The position numbers and the translations under genes were made by a program. 64,000 bases of DNA from Actinomyces sp. 432 (GTDB lineage Bacteria > Actinomycetota > Actinomycetes > Actinomycetales > Actinomycetaceae), in the NCBI RefSeq assembly GCF_009930875.1, contig NZ_CP025249.1, forward strand, positions 1 to 64,000, in the 5' to 3' direction. Positions 46,792 through 55,795 of the stretch are shown piece after piece (the stretch's first letter is position 1; every line of letters starts with the position of its first letter). Under the pieces are notes generated by a model. The model did no database searches and was not told where the DNA came from. It saw nothing but the letters and a program-made list of their open reading frames with translations.

Positions 46792-48150
46792 TCACAGGCC
46801 CCGCGCCGCCGCCGCAGCAGCCCCCAGCCAAGCCCGCTGCGTAACGGGCCTGAGCGAGCCGTACCGGAGCACGCCGTCGACCATGGCGGGGTCATAGGGA
46901 ATGGTGCGTGCCTCGCGCGCCAGGTCACGGTAGCCGTTGACGACGCGTTCAATGTCATTGCCCCGGGCGCGAGGGTCCGCCTGGGTGACTACGACCACCG
47001 CTTGCCGGGCGAGGTCGGCGCCGTGCTGGTCCCGGTTGGTGAGGGCCTCGAGCAGTAGGGCGCCGGCCTCGGCGTGGTCGTCACGGGTGGTAGTAGCGAC
47101 CACCAGCTGGTCGGTGTGATCGATCATCCGCAGCCACATGGGGTCGGACTCGTCGTTGCCCGAGTCGACGAAGATCAGCCGGTAGTACTTTGAGGCAACC
47201 TGATGGATTGCATCCACATCCGAGGCGTCCACGCGCTGGTCCGCCGATAGGGCTGTGGGCTTGGAGCGCAACACGTCGAAGCGATCGCGGGTCTGGTGAT
47301 GCACGAAGTGGGCGAGATCGGCGGACTGAGCTCCGGTGCCCAGGAGCCGGTCAACCTGGGGCAGCAGTTCCAGGACGGTGGCGTCGTGTGGTCCTTGCTC
47401 GGTGCGCCATCCCAGGGTTCCCCGGGTCTGGTTGTTGTCCCAGGTAAGCACACCGGCACCGCCGTAGCGGGCGAACACCGCGGCGAGTAGCACGGTAGTC
47501 GGGGTCTTGCCGGCTCCTCCCTTGGCGTTGACGATCGCGATCGTGCGCGGACCTGGCCAGTGCTGGCTGACTGCCTGCACATCGGCCCGTTCGGCACGCT
47601 CGGTCTCGCTGGGACCCACGCGGATTCCTAGCCGTGCGGCAACTCCTCGCCATCCCTGCGTCGCGGGCTCCTCGGTCTGCTCCCGCACCAGGAAGGACTG
47701 CCGCGGTCGCGGTGCCTGTTCAGGAGCGGGAGAGACGGGCATTGATGGGGCGGGCGGCTGAGTCAATGCCTCAGGCGGGGACGCCGGCTCGGGCTGTGTA
47801 TGTGGAACCGTTGTCTGTTGAGACGTTGGTTCCACTTGAGCTGTCGGTTCCGACGCGGTTTGAGGGCGTGAGTGTGGCCGGGCCGGTGTGGTTGGGTCGT
47901 TCTCGACGACGCCGTCGGCGTGGATGATCAGGGGCCATTGACCGTCCGGATCGTTGGTCACGGCTCGCAGCGGGCGGCCGAGTTGTGCGGCGTGCTGCGC
48001 GATCAGCGCGATCACTTCGGGACGAGCGGCGTCGATGCTGTCGGCGGCAAAATGATGTGCCCGTCCACCGATTGACACTTCTGCCGTGCCATCGGCGTTA
48101 ATGATCGCCTCCACGCGCGGCCAGTCGGCGGGTTTAGTTTGTTCAGTCAT
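46792..48150 (-). CDS. ParA/MinD-like ATPase of the conjugative module
   Basis: A 452-residue protein. The N-terminal 90 residues form an unrecognised small domain, then a Pro/Thr/Gln-rich linker (90-175). The C-terminal half is a deviant-Walker ATPase, with AIVNAKGGAGKTPTT (Lys210 and Lys215) and LIFVDSGNDES. DNA partitioning or positioning of transfer machinery is likely; this is not a chromosomal ParA with a ParB neighbour. GGAGAC precedes the ATG by 7 nt. It follows the M23 gene by 24 nt. Confidence 0.8.
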   Translation of the reverse strand: MTEQTKPADWPRVEAIINADGTAEVSIGGRAHHFAADSIDAARPEVIALIAQHAAQLGRPLRAVTNDPDGQWPLIIHADGVVENDPTTPARPHSRPQTASEPTAQVEPTSQQTTVPHTQPEPASPPEALTQPPAPSMPVSPAPEQAPRPRQSFLVREQTEEPATQGWRGVAARLGIRVGPSETERAERADVQAVSQHWPGPRTIAIVNAKGGAGKTPTTVLLAAVFARYGGAGVLTWDNNQTRGTLGWRTEQGPHDATVLELLPQVDRLLGTGAQSADLAHFVHHQTRDRFDVLRSKPTALSADQRVDASDVDAIHQVASKYYRLIFVDSGNDESDPMWLRMIDHTDQLVVATTTRDDHAEAGALLLEALTNRDQHGADLARQAVVVVTQADPRARGNDIERVVNGYRDLAREARTIPYDPAMVDGVLRYGSLRPVTQRAWLGAAAAAARGL

Positions 48151-48174
48151 AGTCTTGTCTCCGTTCCGTCGTTA

Positions 48175-49641
48175 TCAGTCGCCCAGCGTTACTCCGACTT
48201 GGGCCATGTAGGGCACCGGGTCAGTGGGGGAACCGTCCAGGTGGACTTCGAAGTGCAGGTGGCATCCGGTGGAGTTCCCGGAGGAGCCGACCAGCCCGAT
48301 TTGTTGGCCGGCAGTCACCTTGTCGCCCGCCCTGACCTGGATGCCGTTCTCGTACATGTGCAGGTACGAAGTCTCCACACCGCCGCCGTGATCGATGGTG
48401 ATTATGCCCGTGCCATCCACCATTCCCGCCACGGTGACGGTTCCGGACTGGGCGGCCCATATGGGGCCGCCGCAGCCGCCGCCACCTAGGTCGGTGCCGG
48501 CGTGTAGGCGATAGACACCGGTAACCGGATTAACGCGCATGCCGTACGAGCTGGTCACCGGGCCTGCGCCGGGCGAGGCCCAACCGTCATGACTCACCGT
48601 GGTGGTCGAGGTCGTGCTGCCCTTGGTGGTGCAGGAATCGTCTGCTGCGGGGACGCTGACCTCTCCTGAGACGTCTAGTGACAGGTGTACGTGGTCCATG
48701 TGGTTCTGGGTGTCGCTACCACGGTCTTCCATCAACTTCCATGCGTCGGGTGGATCCCCGGCCATCCAGATCCGCTGCTGCCAGATGATGTAGTAGACCG
48801 TGAGGCTTTCGGCGTTCTCCTGCAGGTAGGCGGCCAAGCGGTCGCCCACGGCCTTGCCGTCGGGAAGGTCGTTGATCATGAAGTCCAGAGCGCGGCCGGC
48901 GGGGTGACCATAGGTCATGTCGTCGTAGGGGCTCGTCGCATCTCGATATCCGCCTACGGTCTTGATGCCGAACATCGGCCCGACCTTGTTCGCAACAATC
49001 GCCGTCTGCGGCTGAACGTCGCCGAGAGCGTACTGGTTGGAGCCCTGGGCGGCTTCGGCGGCGTTGATGCCCTGGACGCCGCTGAGGCCCTCGACGACGG
49101 TGACGGCGGCCGGCCAGTGAGACTCGTAGACATACGGGTTGGCGTTGGCCTGGACGTGGTGCGCTACGAGCGTGGGCGCAAGTGACTCACGGTCGTCAAT
49201 ACTTTGGAGCACCCTGAAGAAGTTTGTGGCGGAGGTGTACGGGTCCATCCGGTCCTCCTCGCTACCCCAGGCGCCGTTGGCGCGCTGCTGGAACAGACCG
49301 CGGGAGTCCGGGCCCACTGCGTCCCCGTAATCGAGCACCATCAGTCCTGACTCGGCCATGGCAGTCATCACGCCGATGGTCTGGTCTCGTGTGGTCAGCC
49401 CGAGGTCATGTCCGGCCTGGATGATGTAGGCGGCGTTGACGAGTTGCTCGTGACCGTATCCGGCTATTGGCCCCTCCGGTACCGAGCCGAGGTTGACGGA
49501 TCCGCCCGCCTGTGAGCTCACCGAAGTGCAGGTGTCTGAGTCGTCGTCGCCGCCCAGCAGCACAATACTGATGATCAGGGGCAGAACCATAACCGGTACC
49601 AGGCAGACGATGATGAGAGCGGTAGTCGACTTCTGGTCCAC
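48175..49641 (-). CDS. Conjugation-type wall hydrolase (lytic + M23)
   Basis: A 488-residue protein. One N-terminal helix (ALIIVCLVPVMVLPLIISIV) precedes a lysozyme-like region (GVMTAMAESGLMVLDYGDAV, SRGLFQQRANGAWG). A middle domain has HPAGRALDFMINDLP and HMDHVHLSL, reminiscent of a peptidase M15-like fold. The C-terminal M23 metalloendopeptidase has HAGTDLG and HLHFEVHLDG zinc ligands. Such proteins open the wall for transfer apparatus. GTG 49641 is preferred over an earlier in-frame start that would overlap the lipoprotein gene; GAAGAGG lies upstream. Confidence 0.85.
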   Translation of the reverse strand: MDQKSTTALIIVCLVPVMVLPLIISIVLLGGDDDSDTCTSVSSQAGGSVNLGSVPEGPIAGYGHEQLVNAAYIIQAGHDLGLTTRDQTIGVMTAMAESGLMVLDYGDAVGPDSRGLFQQRANGAWGSEEDRMDPYTSATNFFRVLQSIDDRESLAPTLVAHHVQANANPYVYESHWPAAVTVVEGLSGVQGINAAEAAQGSNQYALGDVQPQTAIVANKVGPMFGIKTVGGYRDATSPYDDMTYGHPAGRALDFMINDLPDGKAVGDRLAAYLQENAESLTVYYIIWQQRIWMAGDPPDAWKLMEDRGSDTQNHMDHVHLSLDVSGEVSVPAADDSCTTKGSTTSTTTVSHDGWASPGAGPVTSSYGMRVNPVTGVYRLHAGTDLGGGGCGGPIWAAQSGTVTVAGMVDGTGIITIDHGGGVETSYLHMYENGIQVRAGDKVTAGQQIGLVGSSGNSTGCHLHFEVHLDGSPTDPVPYMAQVGVTLGD

Positions 49642-49646
49642 TACTG

Positions 49647-50228
49647 CTACGCCTCTTCGACCGGCACGATGCGATTGGCCAGCCACGGGGCGCTGCCGCT
49701 GGTGCGGATTACCAGGACGTCGTAGCGGCCGGCGTCGGTGGGAATTTTCACAGTCGCCACATAGGCGCTGGCGTCCTCAATGATGGATCCGGAGCCAGTC
49801 AGCTCGTGCACGGGGATGTTCGCGGGGTCGACGTACACGTAGACTTCGGCGGCCTCCTGGGTTAGGTGCGGGTCCAGGCCTGCCCACCAGGTGTCGTAGT
49901 CGAGTTCCGGGTGTGCGAACGCTTCCAGGGCCGCCTCTGCCGCGTCGATCGCAGCCTCGCGCGAAGCATCGTCCCACACGGCGGGGTCTGGGGATATGGT
50001 CTGGCCGGTGTCCTCGTCAACCGAACCCTCGGGGGCGAGAGTGAACTGACTCGGATCGGGGCGCTTGAAATCGGTCGCGGTGGCAGAGGGCGATGGCGGT
50101 ACCGGCGTGGTCGCTGTGGAGCTGGACGTTGCCTCAGGTGGGGCATCCGTACTGCATCCGGAGACGATGGCCGCTAACGCCGCAAGCGGCAGCAGCAGGC
50201 GCGAAGGGGTCCATGTCAGTTCTCCCAT
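49647..50228 (-). CDS. Lipoprotein of the conjugative module
   Basis: A 193-residue secreted lipoprotein. The signal is MGELTWTPSRLLLPLAALAA followed by the lipobox IVSGC. A Thr/Ser/Pro-rich stretch and a domain (about 75-193) follow, with AAIDAAEAALEAFAHPELDY, W-AGLDPHLTQEAAEVYVYV and RYDVLVIRTS. The domain has an NTF2-like feel, common in TcpC-type transfer subunits, but I do not recognise it. ATG 50228 was chosen for the signal peptide and the GGAGG 7 nt upstream. It heads the minus-strand operon. Confidence 0.8.
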   Translation of the reverse strand: MGELTWTPSRLLLPLAALAAIVSGCSTDAPPEATSSSTATTPVPPSPSATATDFKRPDPSQFTLAPEGSVDEDTGQTISPDPAVWDDASREAAIDAAEAALEAFAHPELDYDTWWAGLDPHLTQEAAEVYVYVDPANIPVHELTGSGSIIEDASAYVATVKIPTDAGRYDVLVIRTSGSAPWLANRIVPVEEA

Positions 50229-50449
50229 GCGTGATCCTCCCTGTGGCTGCGCGGACTGGCCGTTGGGGCGCCGAGGGTGTCCGCATGCTGGTTGGCGCAA
50301 GTTGGCGCTACGATATCTGGGTAACGTTGTGCTATAGCAAACTATATTGCAGTGATCTTGTCAACCTTGTTGTTATTTGGTGGAGTGTGTACACTCGCTG
50401 CCATCACCCCGCTACATTGGTCGAATCATTACCGAGGAGACATGTTCCT
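50229..50449. promoter_or_regulatory. Divergent, AT-richer promoter region
   Basis: The gap between the two divergent transfer operons. Bases 50300-50400 are clearly less GC-rich than the rest (GTAACGTTGTGCTATAGC, AAACTATATTGCAGTGATC, TTGTTATTTGG). Direct repeats of TTGGCGC occur at 50294 and 50304. TTGTCAACC (50357) with AGTGTGTACACT downstream is a plausible promoter/operator. AGTGTGTACACT is itself a near-palindrome. Confidence 0.5.
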
Positions 50450-51081
50450 GTGCCGTACACTACCAACCCGTGGCTCGCGCAGAAGAAGCCCGATCCAGAG
50501 CCGGAAGCGCCGGTTTCGGACGAGACTCCTGCGCTCACTGGGCCTGCCGCTCCGCAGGAACACGTGTCTGCGCCCGAGCGTGGTCGGCTCCCATCCTGTG
50601 ACCGCCCGGGTGACGTCGCTCTGTGGTGGGTGGGGCGCACGGAGGAGCAGGCGAGTCGACCCTGTCCGCGCTGGTGCCCGAGTGGCGGGGCGGCGGACAC
50701 TGCTGGCCCAGGCCGCCGGACAACGAGCGTGCGCGCGTGGTGCTCGTGTCGCGGTCCAGCGCTTACGGACTGCAGGCTGCTCAGAGCGCAGCCACCCAGT
50801 GGGCTGCGGGTGCAGTCCCGTATGTTGAGCTCCTCGGTCTGGTGATCATCGCCGATGCACCGGGCCGGCTGCCGCGACCGTTGCGGGACCTCGCGCAGGT
50901 GGTAGGTGGCGGCGTGCCCCGTGCCTGGCAGTTGCCCTGGGTGGAGGCATGGAGATTGGGAGAGCCACCCGAGCAGACGGAGTCGCCTCGAGCTGTGCGG
51001 CGGCTCATCAAGGACTTGCACCTGCTGATCAACACAACCGATGTGGACGCCGATGGCGTCGGCAAACGAAAGGAACACTGA
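50450..51081 (+). pseudogene. DUF6668 family protein, apparent frameshift
   Basis: DUF6668 proteins accompany actinobacterial transfer genes. From GTG 50450 (GAGGAGA upstream) the frame reads PYTTNPWLAQKKPDPEPE to DVALWWVG, then leaves the family. The family continues one frame over as AHGGAGESTLSALVPEW to the TGA at 51081 (ATQWAAG, LLGLVIIADAPGRLPRPLRD, WVEAWRLGEPP). The span is 632 nt, one short of a multiple of three. Adding one G to GGGG at 50632-50640 gives WWVGAHGGAGESTL exactly. The P-loop lacks the usual lysine. Either a sequencing error or a broken gene. Confidence 0.8.
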
Positions 51082-51380
51082 TGGCTATTGCACATGTCAC
51101 ACAGGTCATGACCGAGGCCATGTTGTCACTGCCTCTCGATCTTCCTGATCCGGAGCCGGTCCAGCCGCCTGGCACCGAGGGCTTCACCTCGATCATGGGG
51201 TGGGCGAAGTGGATCGCCCTGGCGGTATGCATACTCGGCTTGTTCGTTGCCGGTGCGCTGATGGCAATTCAGTCGCGTCGGGGCGAGGGCGGAGAACACG
51301 TTGGCAAGATCGGTATGGCGCTCGGAGGCGTTATCGTGATCTCTGCGGCCGCTTCGCTCGTCGGGTTCCTCGTCAGTTAA
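51081..51380 (+). CDS. Small two-helix membrane protein of transfer module
   Basis: A 99-residue protein with two helices: WAKWIALAVCILGLFVAGAL and MALGGVIVISAAASLVGFLV, separated by a basic loop SRRGEGGEHVGKIG. The size and layout suit a VirB2/TrbC-like pilin or channel subunit, but homology is not proven. The helix-loop-helix matches the N-terminal part of the TrbL-like protein downstream (MRAGEGVMAVGRVG loop). It overlaps the DUF6668 stop by 1 nt. Confidence 0.75.
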   Translation: MAIAHVTQVMTEAMLSLPLDLPDPEPVQPPGTEGFTSIMGWAKWIALAVCILGLFVAGALMAIQSRRGEGGEHVGKIGMALGGVIVISAAASLVGFLVS

Positions 51381-51381
51381 G

Positions 51382-51750
51382 GGGCAGGCCAGCTCAGAGG
51401 AAGCCGAAGGCGCCGGCGTCTCCGGCGCGAGCGTGTGCGGACTGTCCGGTGGAGTCATGGGGCAGGGTCGCCTTGCGAAGGCGATCGACGTCGACTACTC
51501 GGAAGACCAAGGAGACATTGCCTGTCCCGTCTCTGAGCAATACGGTCTCAGTGCCACTGCTGGTTCCGGCTATCGCTGTTGTTTTCAACGATCCACCGGG
51601 GTGACGCCATCGATCATCTATTCTCTAATTTGGGAGGGCGGGGAATGGAAGGCCGATGCCAGCGTAACTGCGCCGTTTATTCTTGCGGCGCTTCCCGCTG
51701 CGTCGGGGTATATCACGTGGCGGCGTGATGTCATCATTAGCCTGATTTGA
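51382..51750 (+). pseudogene. Gutted copy of the next gene
   Basis: In one frame (from about 51403) this reads ASVCGLSGGVMGQGRLAKAI, DVDY, EQYGLSATAGSGYRCCFQRS and then WEGGEWKADA...GYITWRR. The intact gene at 51823-52608 has SVCGLTGEVTERARLAKAPD, AQYGPAATADAGYRYCFQRS and WSEGDWKLPS...GYISWSQ. The membrane anchor and about 90 middle residues are missing. It is a tandem duplicate with a large internal deletion and no start signal. An in-frame GTG/ATG makes a 105-residue ORF, but expression is doubtful. Confidence 0.8.
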
Positions 51751-51822
51751 GTATGGTGAGCGGACACAACTCATGAGCCCTGTCCGCCTGAATACAAGAC
51801 TATGAGCGAGGAGTTAAGTACA

Positions 51823-52608
51823 GTGACGAATGAAAATAACAACGCAAAGAACAGCGAGCACGGTGCGTTCGGCCGGCCGGGGTTCATCGCTGCCGCGCTG
51901 GTCGTCGTGCTGATCGCGGTGCTTGGGATCGTGGTGGGCGTGACCAATGTGCTGCGTGACGACCCCGCGCCGGAGAGCGCCTCGGCGGTATCGACGACAT
52001 TGGCGCCAACGCCCTTTGCGTCCCCGGAGCCTCCGGCAAGCAACGAGGATTCAGCCAGCACGAGCGTGTGCGGGCTAACTGGTGAGGTGACGGAGCGTGC
52101 CCGCCTCGCGAAGGCGCCCGACGTTGACTACTGGGACTATCAGGGTTCTGCGGCGTATCCTGTGTCGGCGCAATATGGTCCTGCGGCGACCGCCGATGCC
52201 GGCTATCGGTACTGTTTCCAGCGTTCGCCAGAAGGTGCGGTTTATGCTGCTGCTTATGCGTCGATTATTGGTGCCGATCCGGATGTGGCAAGGCAGTTCT
52301 TGGATTATTTTATCGCTCCGGGGCCATATCGAGATCAACAGCTGTCTGAAGACTTGTCGGAGGATGACGGCTCCGCGGAGACCGGACGGCTGCGTATAGC
52401 GGGATTTCGGTTGCTCTCCTATGATGGGAATGAGGCCAAGGTTGACGTTGCGGTGGCAGTTTCTCTTCAAGGGCAGTCTTTTTATATGTCGGTAATTGCT
52501 CCACTTGTGTGGTCGGAGGGAGATTGGAAACTGCCCTCTGACGCGGAGGATGTAGGTAGCGCAGAACGTATACCTGATATCACAGGTTATATTTCATGGA
52601 GTCAGTGA
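51823..52608 (+). CDS. Bitopic membrane protein of transfer module
   Basis: A 261-residue protein. The helix AAALVVVLIAVLGIVVGV (about 23-40) follows a hydrophilic N-terminus. A Ser/Pro/Ala linker and an outside domain follow (CGLTGEVTE, AAYPVSAQYGPAATADAGYR, WSEGDWKLPSDAEDVGS). Position and topology fit a VirB8/TcpC-like or accessory transfer subunit; I do not recognise the domain. GTG 51823 has GCGAGGAG about 10 nt upstream and was preferred to ATG 51802. Codon use here is less GC-biased than in neighbours. Confidence 0.75.
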   Translation: MTNENNNAKNSEHGAFGRPGFIAAALVVVLIAVLGIVVGVTNVLRDDPAPESASAVSTTLAPTPFASPEPPASNEDSASTSVCGLTGEVTERARLAKAPDVDYWDYQGSAAYPVSAQYGPAATADAGYRYCFQRSPEGAVYAAAYASIIGADPDVARQFLDYFIAPGPYRDQQLSEDLSEDDGSAETGRLRIAGFRLLSYDGNEAKVDVAVAVSLQGQSFYMSVIAPLVWSEGDWKLPSDAEDVGSAERIPDITGYISWSQ

Positions 52609-52611
52609 CAT

Positions 52612-54300
52612 ATGATGTGCGGTTTTCGCGAGTGGACTACGGACTTTGTTGGTTGCTCGGCGTCAAAGGTGGTTGGGGGTGCTGTTGGCAACCTCGCGAA
52701 CGCGGTGATGGAAGCGTTCGGCAGGGCGGTCGCTTCCGTGGGAACAATCTGGGTTAATGTCGGCACGCCGGACTTGACGGACTCTGGTGGTATTGAGTCC
52801 GCTATATCGGCAGATGAGATCCCGCCGAATAGTCTCAATCTCGAGAGGGTCATGGACTATGTGGTGTGGGTCAGTCTTGCGGTCGCAATACTCTCGTTGC
52901 TGATACTGGGTGCCATGATCGCCACGCGTATGCGGGCCGGAGAAGGTGTGATGGCCGTCGGGAGGGTGGGCCTCATCCTATGCGCGGTCGTATTGATATC
53001 CGGCGCTAGCGCCTTGGTGGGCGGATTCATTCCTACCCGGCCTAGCCGCGTCGGCGGAGCGGCGCTGTTCCTTCAATCGGCTCTGTGGTGGTACATGGGC
53101 GCGACAGCAATTCTCTCCGTGATCGTCGGCGGTGCGCGTATGGCGTGGGAGCAGCGTGCGGAGCCGGGTCGTGAAGTGGTGAAAAGTCTGCTGACGTTGG
53201 TGGTGGTCGCGGGTGCCGGGGTGACTGTGGTCAGCATACTGATCCGGTCGGCCGACCTGTTCTCGGTTTGGATCATCGACAGCTCCCTGGACTGCAGGGT
53301 ATCCGAGGCAGGGTCTACCTGCTTCGGTGAAAACATGCTGGTGCTACTCGCGTTCACTACGCGGCAGTCGGTCGATTCCTTGGGGCCGATGCTCATCATT
53401 ATTCTCGGTCTGATAGCCGTCCTAGCCGCCGCGTTCCAGGTGGTGCTGATGGTTGCGCGCAGTGGGATGCTGGTCATTCTTACAGGCATCCTGCCGCTCG
53501 CGGCATCCTTCACCAATACGGAGATGGGTAAGGGCTGGTTCAAGAAGTGCGTCTCCTGGCTGGTGGCCTTCGTCCTGTACAAACCCGCCGCTGCGATCAT
53601 CTACGCCACCGCTTTCCAGCTTGCAGGTACAGATGTGTTCAAGGATGATGGCAGCGGGCTGTTGGCTGTGCTTACGGGTCTCATGCTGATGATCCTGGCG
53701 CTTTTCGCCATGCCTGCACTCATGCGCTTCGTTACGCCCATGGTCGGCTCGATGGCTGCGGGTGCCGGTGGCGGCGCACTGGCGGCCGGTGCACTGGCTT
53801 CGTTGCCTAGCGGTGCTGCTCAGCTGGGACGCTTGGCCTCCGGCAGCTCCTCGGGTTCTGATGGCCCCTCGGGCGCTAGCGGTAGGAGCGGTTCCGATGG
53901 AAAGTCCGGCACGTCTACGCAGGCGCCCACTGGCGGCGGTCAGGGCGAGATGAGTCGGCAAGGGCAGGCCGATGGCGCACCGCAGTCTGGTACGGCTGGC
54001 AGCAAATCGGGTGGAGGTGCCGGCGCTGCCGGAGGTAAGGGAGCGGGTACGGCAGGTGCGGGCGCGGGAGGCGGAAGCGCTGCCGCCGGTGGTGGAGCAG
54101 CTGGAGGCGGTGCTGCCGCCGGTGGAGCCGCTGCCGGTGGTGGAGCAGCCGCAGCAGGTGCGGCCGCCGGCCCAATCGGAATCGCCGCCGGCGTCGCTGT
54201 TGATGTGGGCAAGAAGGCAATGGATACGGCGGTGGGTGCGGCGCAGTCGCTCGGCGATGCAGCAACCGGTGAAGGAGGTGGTCCGGATGGCAGCCGTTGA
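52612..54300 (+). CDS. TrbL/VirB6-like channel protein
   Basis: A 562-residue polytopic protein with about eight helices (VVWVSLAVAILSLLILGAMI, LILCAVVLISGASALVGGFI, LIIILGLIAVLAAAFQVVLM, GLMLMILALFAMPAL). GWFKKCVSWLVAFVLYKPAA is typical of TrbL-like proteins. After residue 380 the chain becomes Gly/Ala/Ser-rich low complexity, ending in a short helix. It should form the inner-membrane part of a type IV-like transfer channel. It follows the bitopic gene by 3 nt and overlaps the next gene by 14 nt. Confidence 0.85.
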   Translation: MMCGFREWTTDFVGCSASKVVGGAVGNLANAVMEAFGRAVASVGTIWVNVGTPDLTDSGGIESAISADEIPPNSLNLERVMDYVVWVSLAVAILSLLILGAMIATRMRAGEGVMAVGRVGLILCAVVLISGASALVGGFIPTRPSRVGGAALFLQSALWWYMGATAILSVIVGGARMAWEQRAEPGREVVKSLLTLVVVAGAGVTVVSILIRSADLFSVWIIDSSLDCRVSEAGSTCFGENMLVLLAFTTRQSVDSLGPMLIIILGLIAVLAAAFQVVLMVARSGMLVILTGILPLAASFTNTEMGKGWFKKCVSWLVAFVLYKPAAAIIYATAFQLAGTDVFKDDGSGLLAVLTGLMLMILALFAMPALMRFVTPMVGSMAAGAGGGALAAGALASLPSGAAQLGRLASGSSSGSDGPSGASGRSGSDGKSGTSTQAPTGGGQGEMSRQGQADGAPQSGTAGSKSGGGAGAAGGKGAGTAGAGAGGGSAAAGGGAAGGGAAAGGAAAGGGAAAAGAAAGPIGIAAGVAVDVGKKAMDTAVGAAQSLGDAATGEGGGPDGSR

Positions 54301-55795
54301 GACGCGCAGTGGACCGAGAACCTACGGGAACTGGCAGCGGCCCGCATCCCCCGGAATTCTCGGGCTCGGTTCAGTGGGCACGGGCCTGCTGCTGGCCGGA
54401 CTGATCATCGTGGTGATCACCGTAATGGTCTCCGACCTGCTGCACGCGCTGGGAGTCGCCGCGCTCCTGGGCGTGCTTATGCTGGCGGTACTGACCAAAG
54501 ACGCCCACGGCAAGAGCCTGATTTCCCGAGGCGGAGCGCGCATCGCCTGGTGGTCGGCGCGCTCGCGGGGCCTGACCATCTACCGCTCGGGCCCGCTGGG
54601 ACGCACGCTGTGGGGTACCTACCAGCTGCCCGGGCTTGCTGCTCCCACCCGGCTGAGCGAGCACAGGGACTCCTATGGGCGCAAGTTCGCCCTCCTGTAC
54701 ACCCCGGCCACAGGCTCGTACTCGGTGGTCATCGGTGCCGAGCCCGACGGCGCGGCGTTGGTTGATCAGGAGCAAATCGACATCTGGGTCGCAGACTGGG
54801 GGCACTGGCTGGCGAATCTGGGCGATGAGCCTGGGATCGAAGCCGCTTCGGTGACGATTGAGACCGCGCCCGACTCCGGTACCCGACTGCGCCGAGAGGT
54901 GAGCACCAACATCGATCCGGAGTCGCCCGCATTCGCCCGTGAGATGCTGCGTGAGGTCGTCGACCGCTACCCGGCTGGTTCCTCCACCGTGTGAGCCTTC
55001 GTTGCCGTCACCTTCAGCGCTGCCCCACGATCCGGCGGTCGCAAACGGAAGGCCGAGGAAATGGCCCGTGAGTTGGCGGCCCGTCTGCCCGGGCTGACGG
55101 CCGGTCTGCAGGCCACCGGGGCGGGCGCTGCTCACCCACTGTCCGCCCAGGAGCTGTGCGAGGTCATCCGGGTCGCCTACGATCCGGCCGCGGCCACACT
55201 GATTGATGAGGCGCATGCGGCAGGTGAGGTGCCCGAGCTCTCATGGCCCGACGTCGGCCCTACCGCCACCCAGGCCTCCTGGGACGGCTACCGGCATGAC
55301 AGCGCCTATTCGTGCACCTGGTCCATGACGCAAGCGCCGCGCGGCAATGTGCAGTCTGGCATCCTCGCGCGGCTGCTGGCGCCGCACCGAGACGTCGACC
55401 GCAAGCGTGTGACCCTCCTTTACCGACCCATTGATGCAGCACGTGCTGCCGCAATCGTGGAAGCGGACCTGCGTGCGGCTGAGTTCCGGATGACCTCCAC
55501 GGACAAGCCCGCGGCCCGCGACAGCCTCGCAGTGCGGGCGGCTGCGGCGACCGCCCAGGAGGAGGCATCTGGAGCGGGCCTGACGCAGTTCGGCATGCTG
55601 GTAACCGCCACTGTCGCCGATCGGGCCAAGGAGGCCGACGCACGCGCCGCCATCGACAACCTTGCGGCCACCGCCCGCCTGCGGCTGCGACCCGTGTACG
55701 GCTCGCAGGACTCCGCGTTCGCGGCAGCCCTGCCCCTGGGGCTGGTGCTGCCGAAGCACATCAAGGTTCCGGCCGAGCTGAGGGACAAGCTATGA
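54287..55795 (+). pseudogene. SCO6880-like transfer protein, in-frame TGA
   Basis: SCO6880-family proteins (about 490-500 residues) have two N-terminal helices and a long cytoplasmic part beside the VirB4 gene. From ATG 54287 (GGAGG upstream) the frame reads helices GTGLLLAGLIIVVITVMVSD, GVAALLGVLMLAVL and a soluble part to DRYPAGSSTV, then TGA at 54992-54994. The same frame continues AFVAVTFSAAPRSGGRKRKA and 240 further residues to 55795 without a shift. So one nonsense codon splits a full-length 503-codon frame. A C-to-T change of CGA is the simple explanation; readthrough cannot be excluded. Confidence 0.85.

Noticed and set aside
54995..55795. A separate gene starting at 55061
   Set aside because: No ribosome site; the frame is the exact continuation of the SCO6880-like gene after the TGA.
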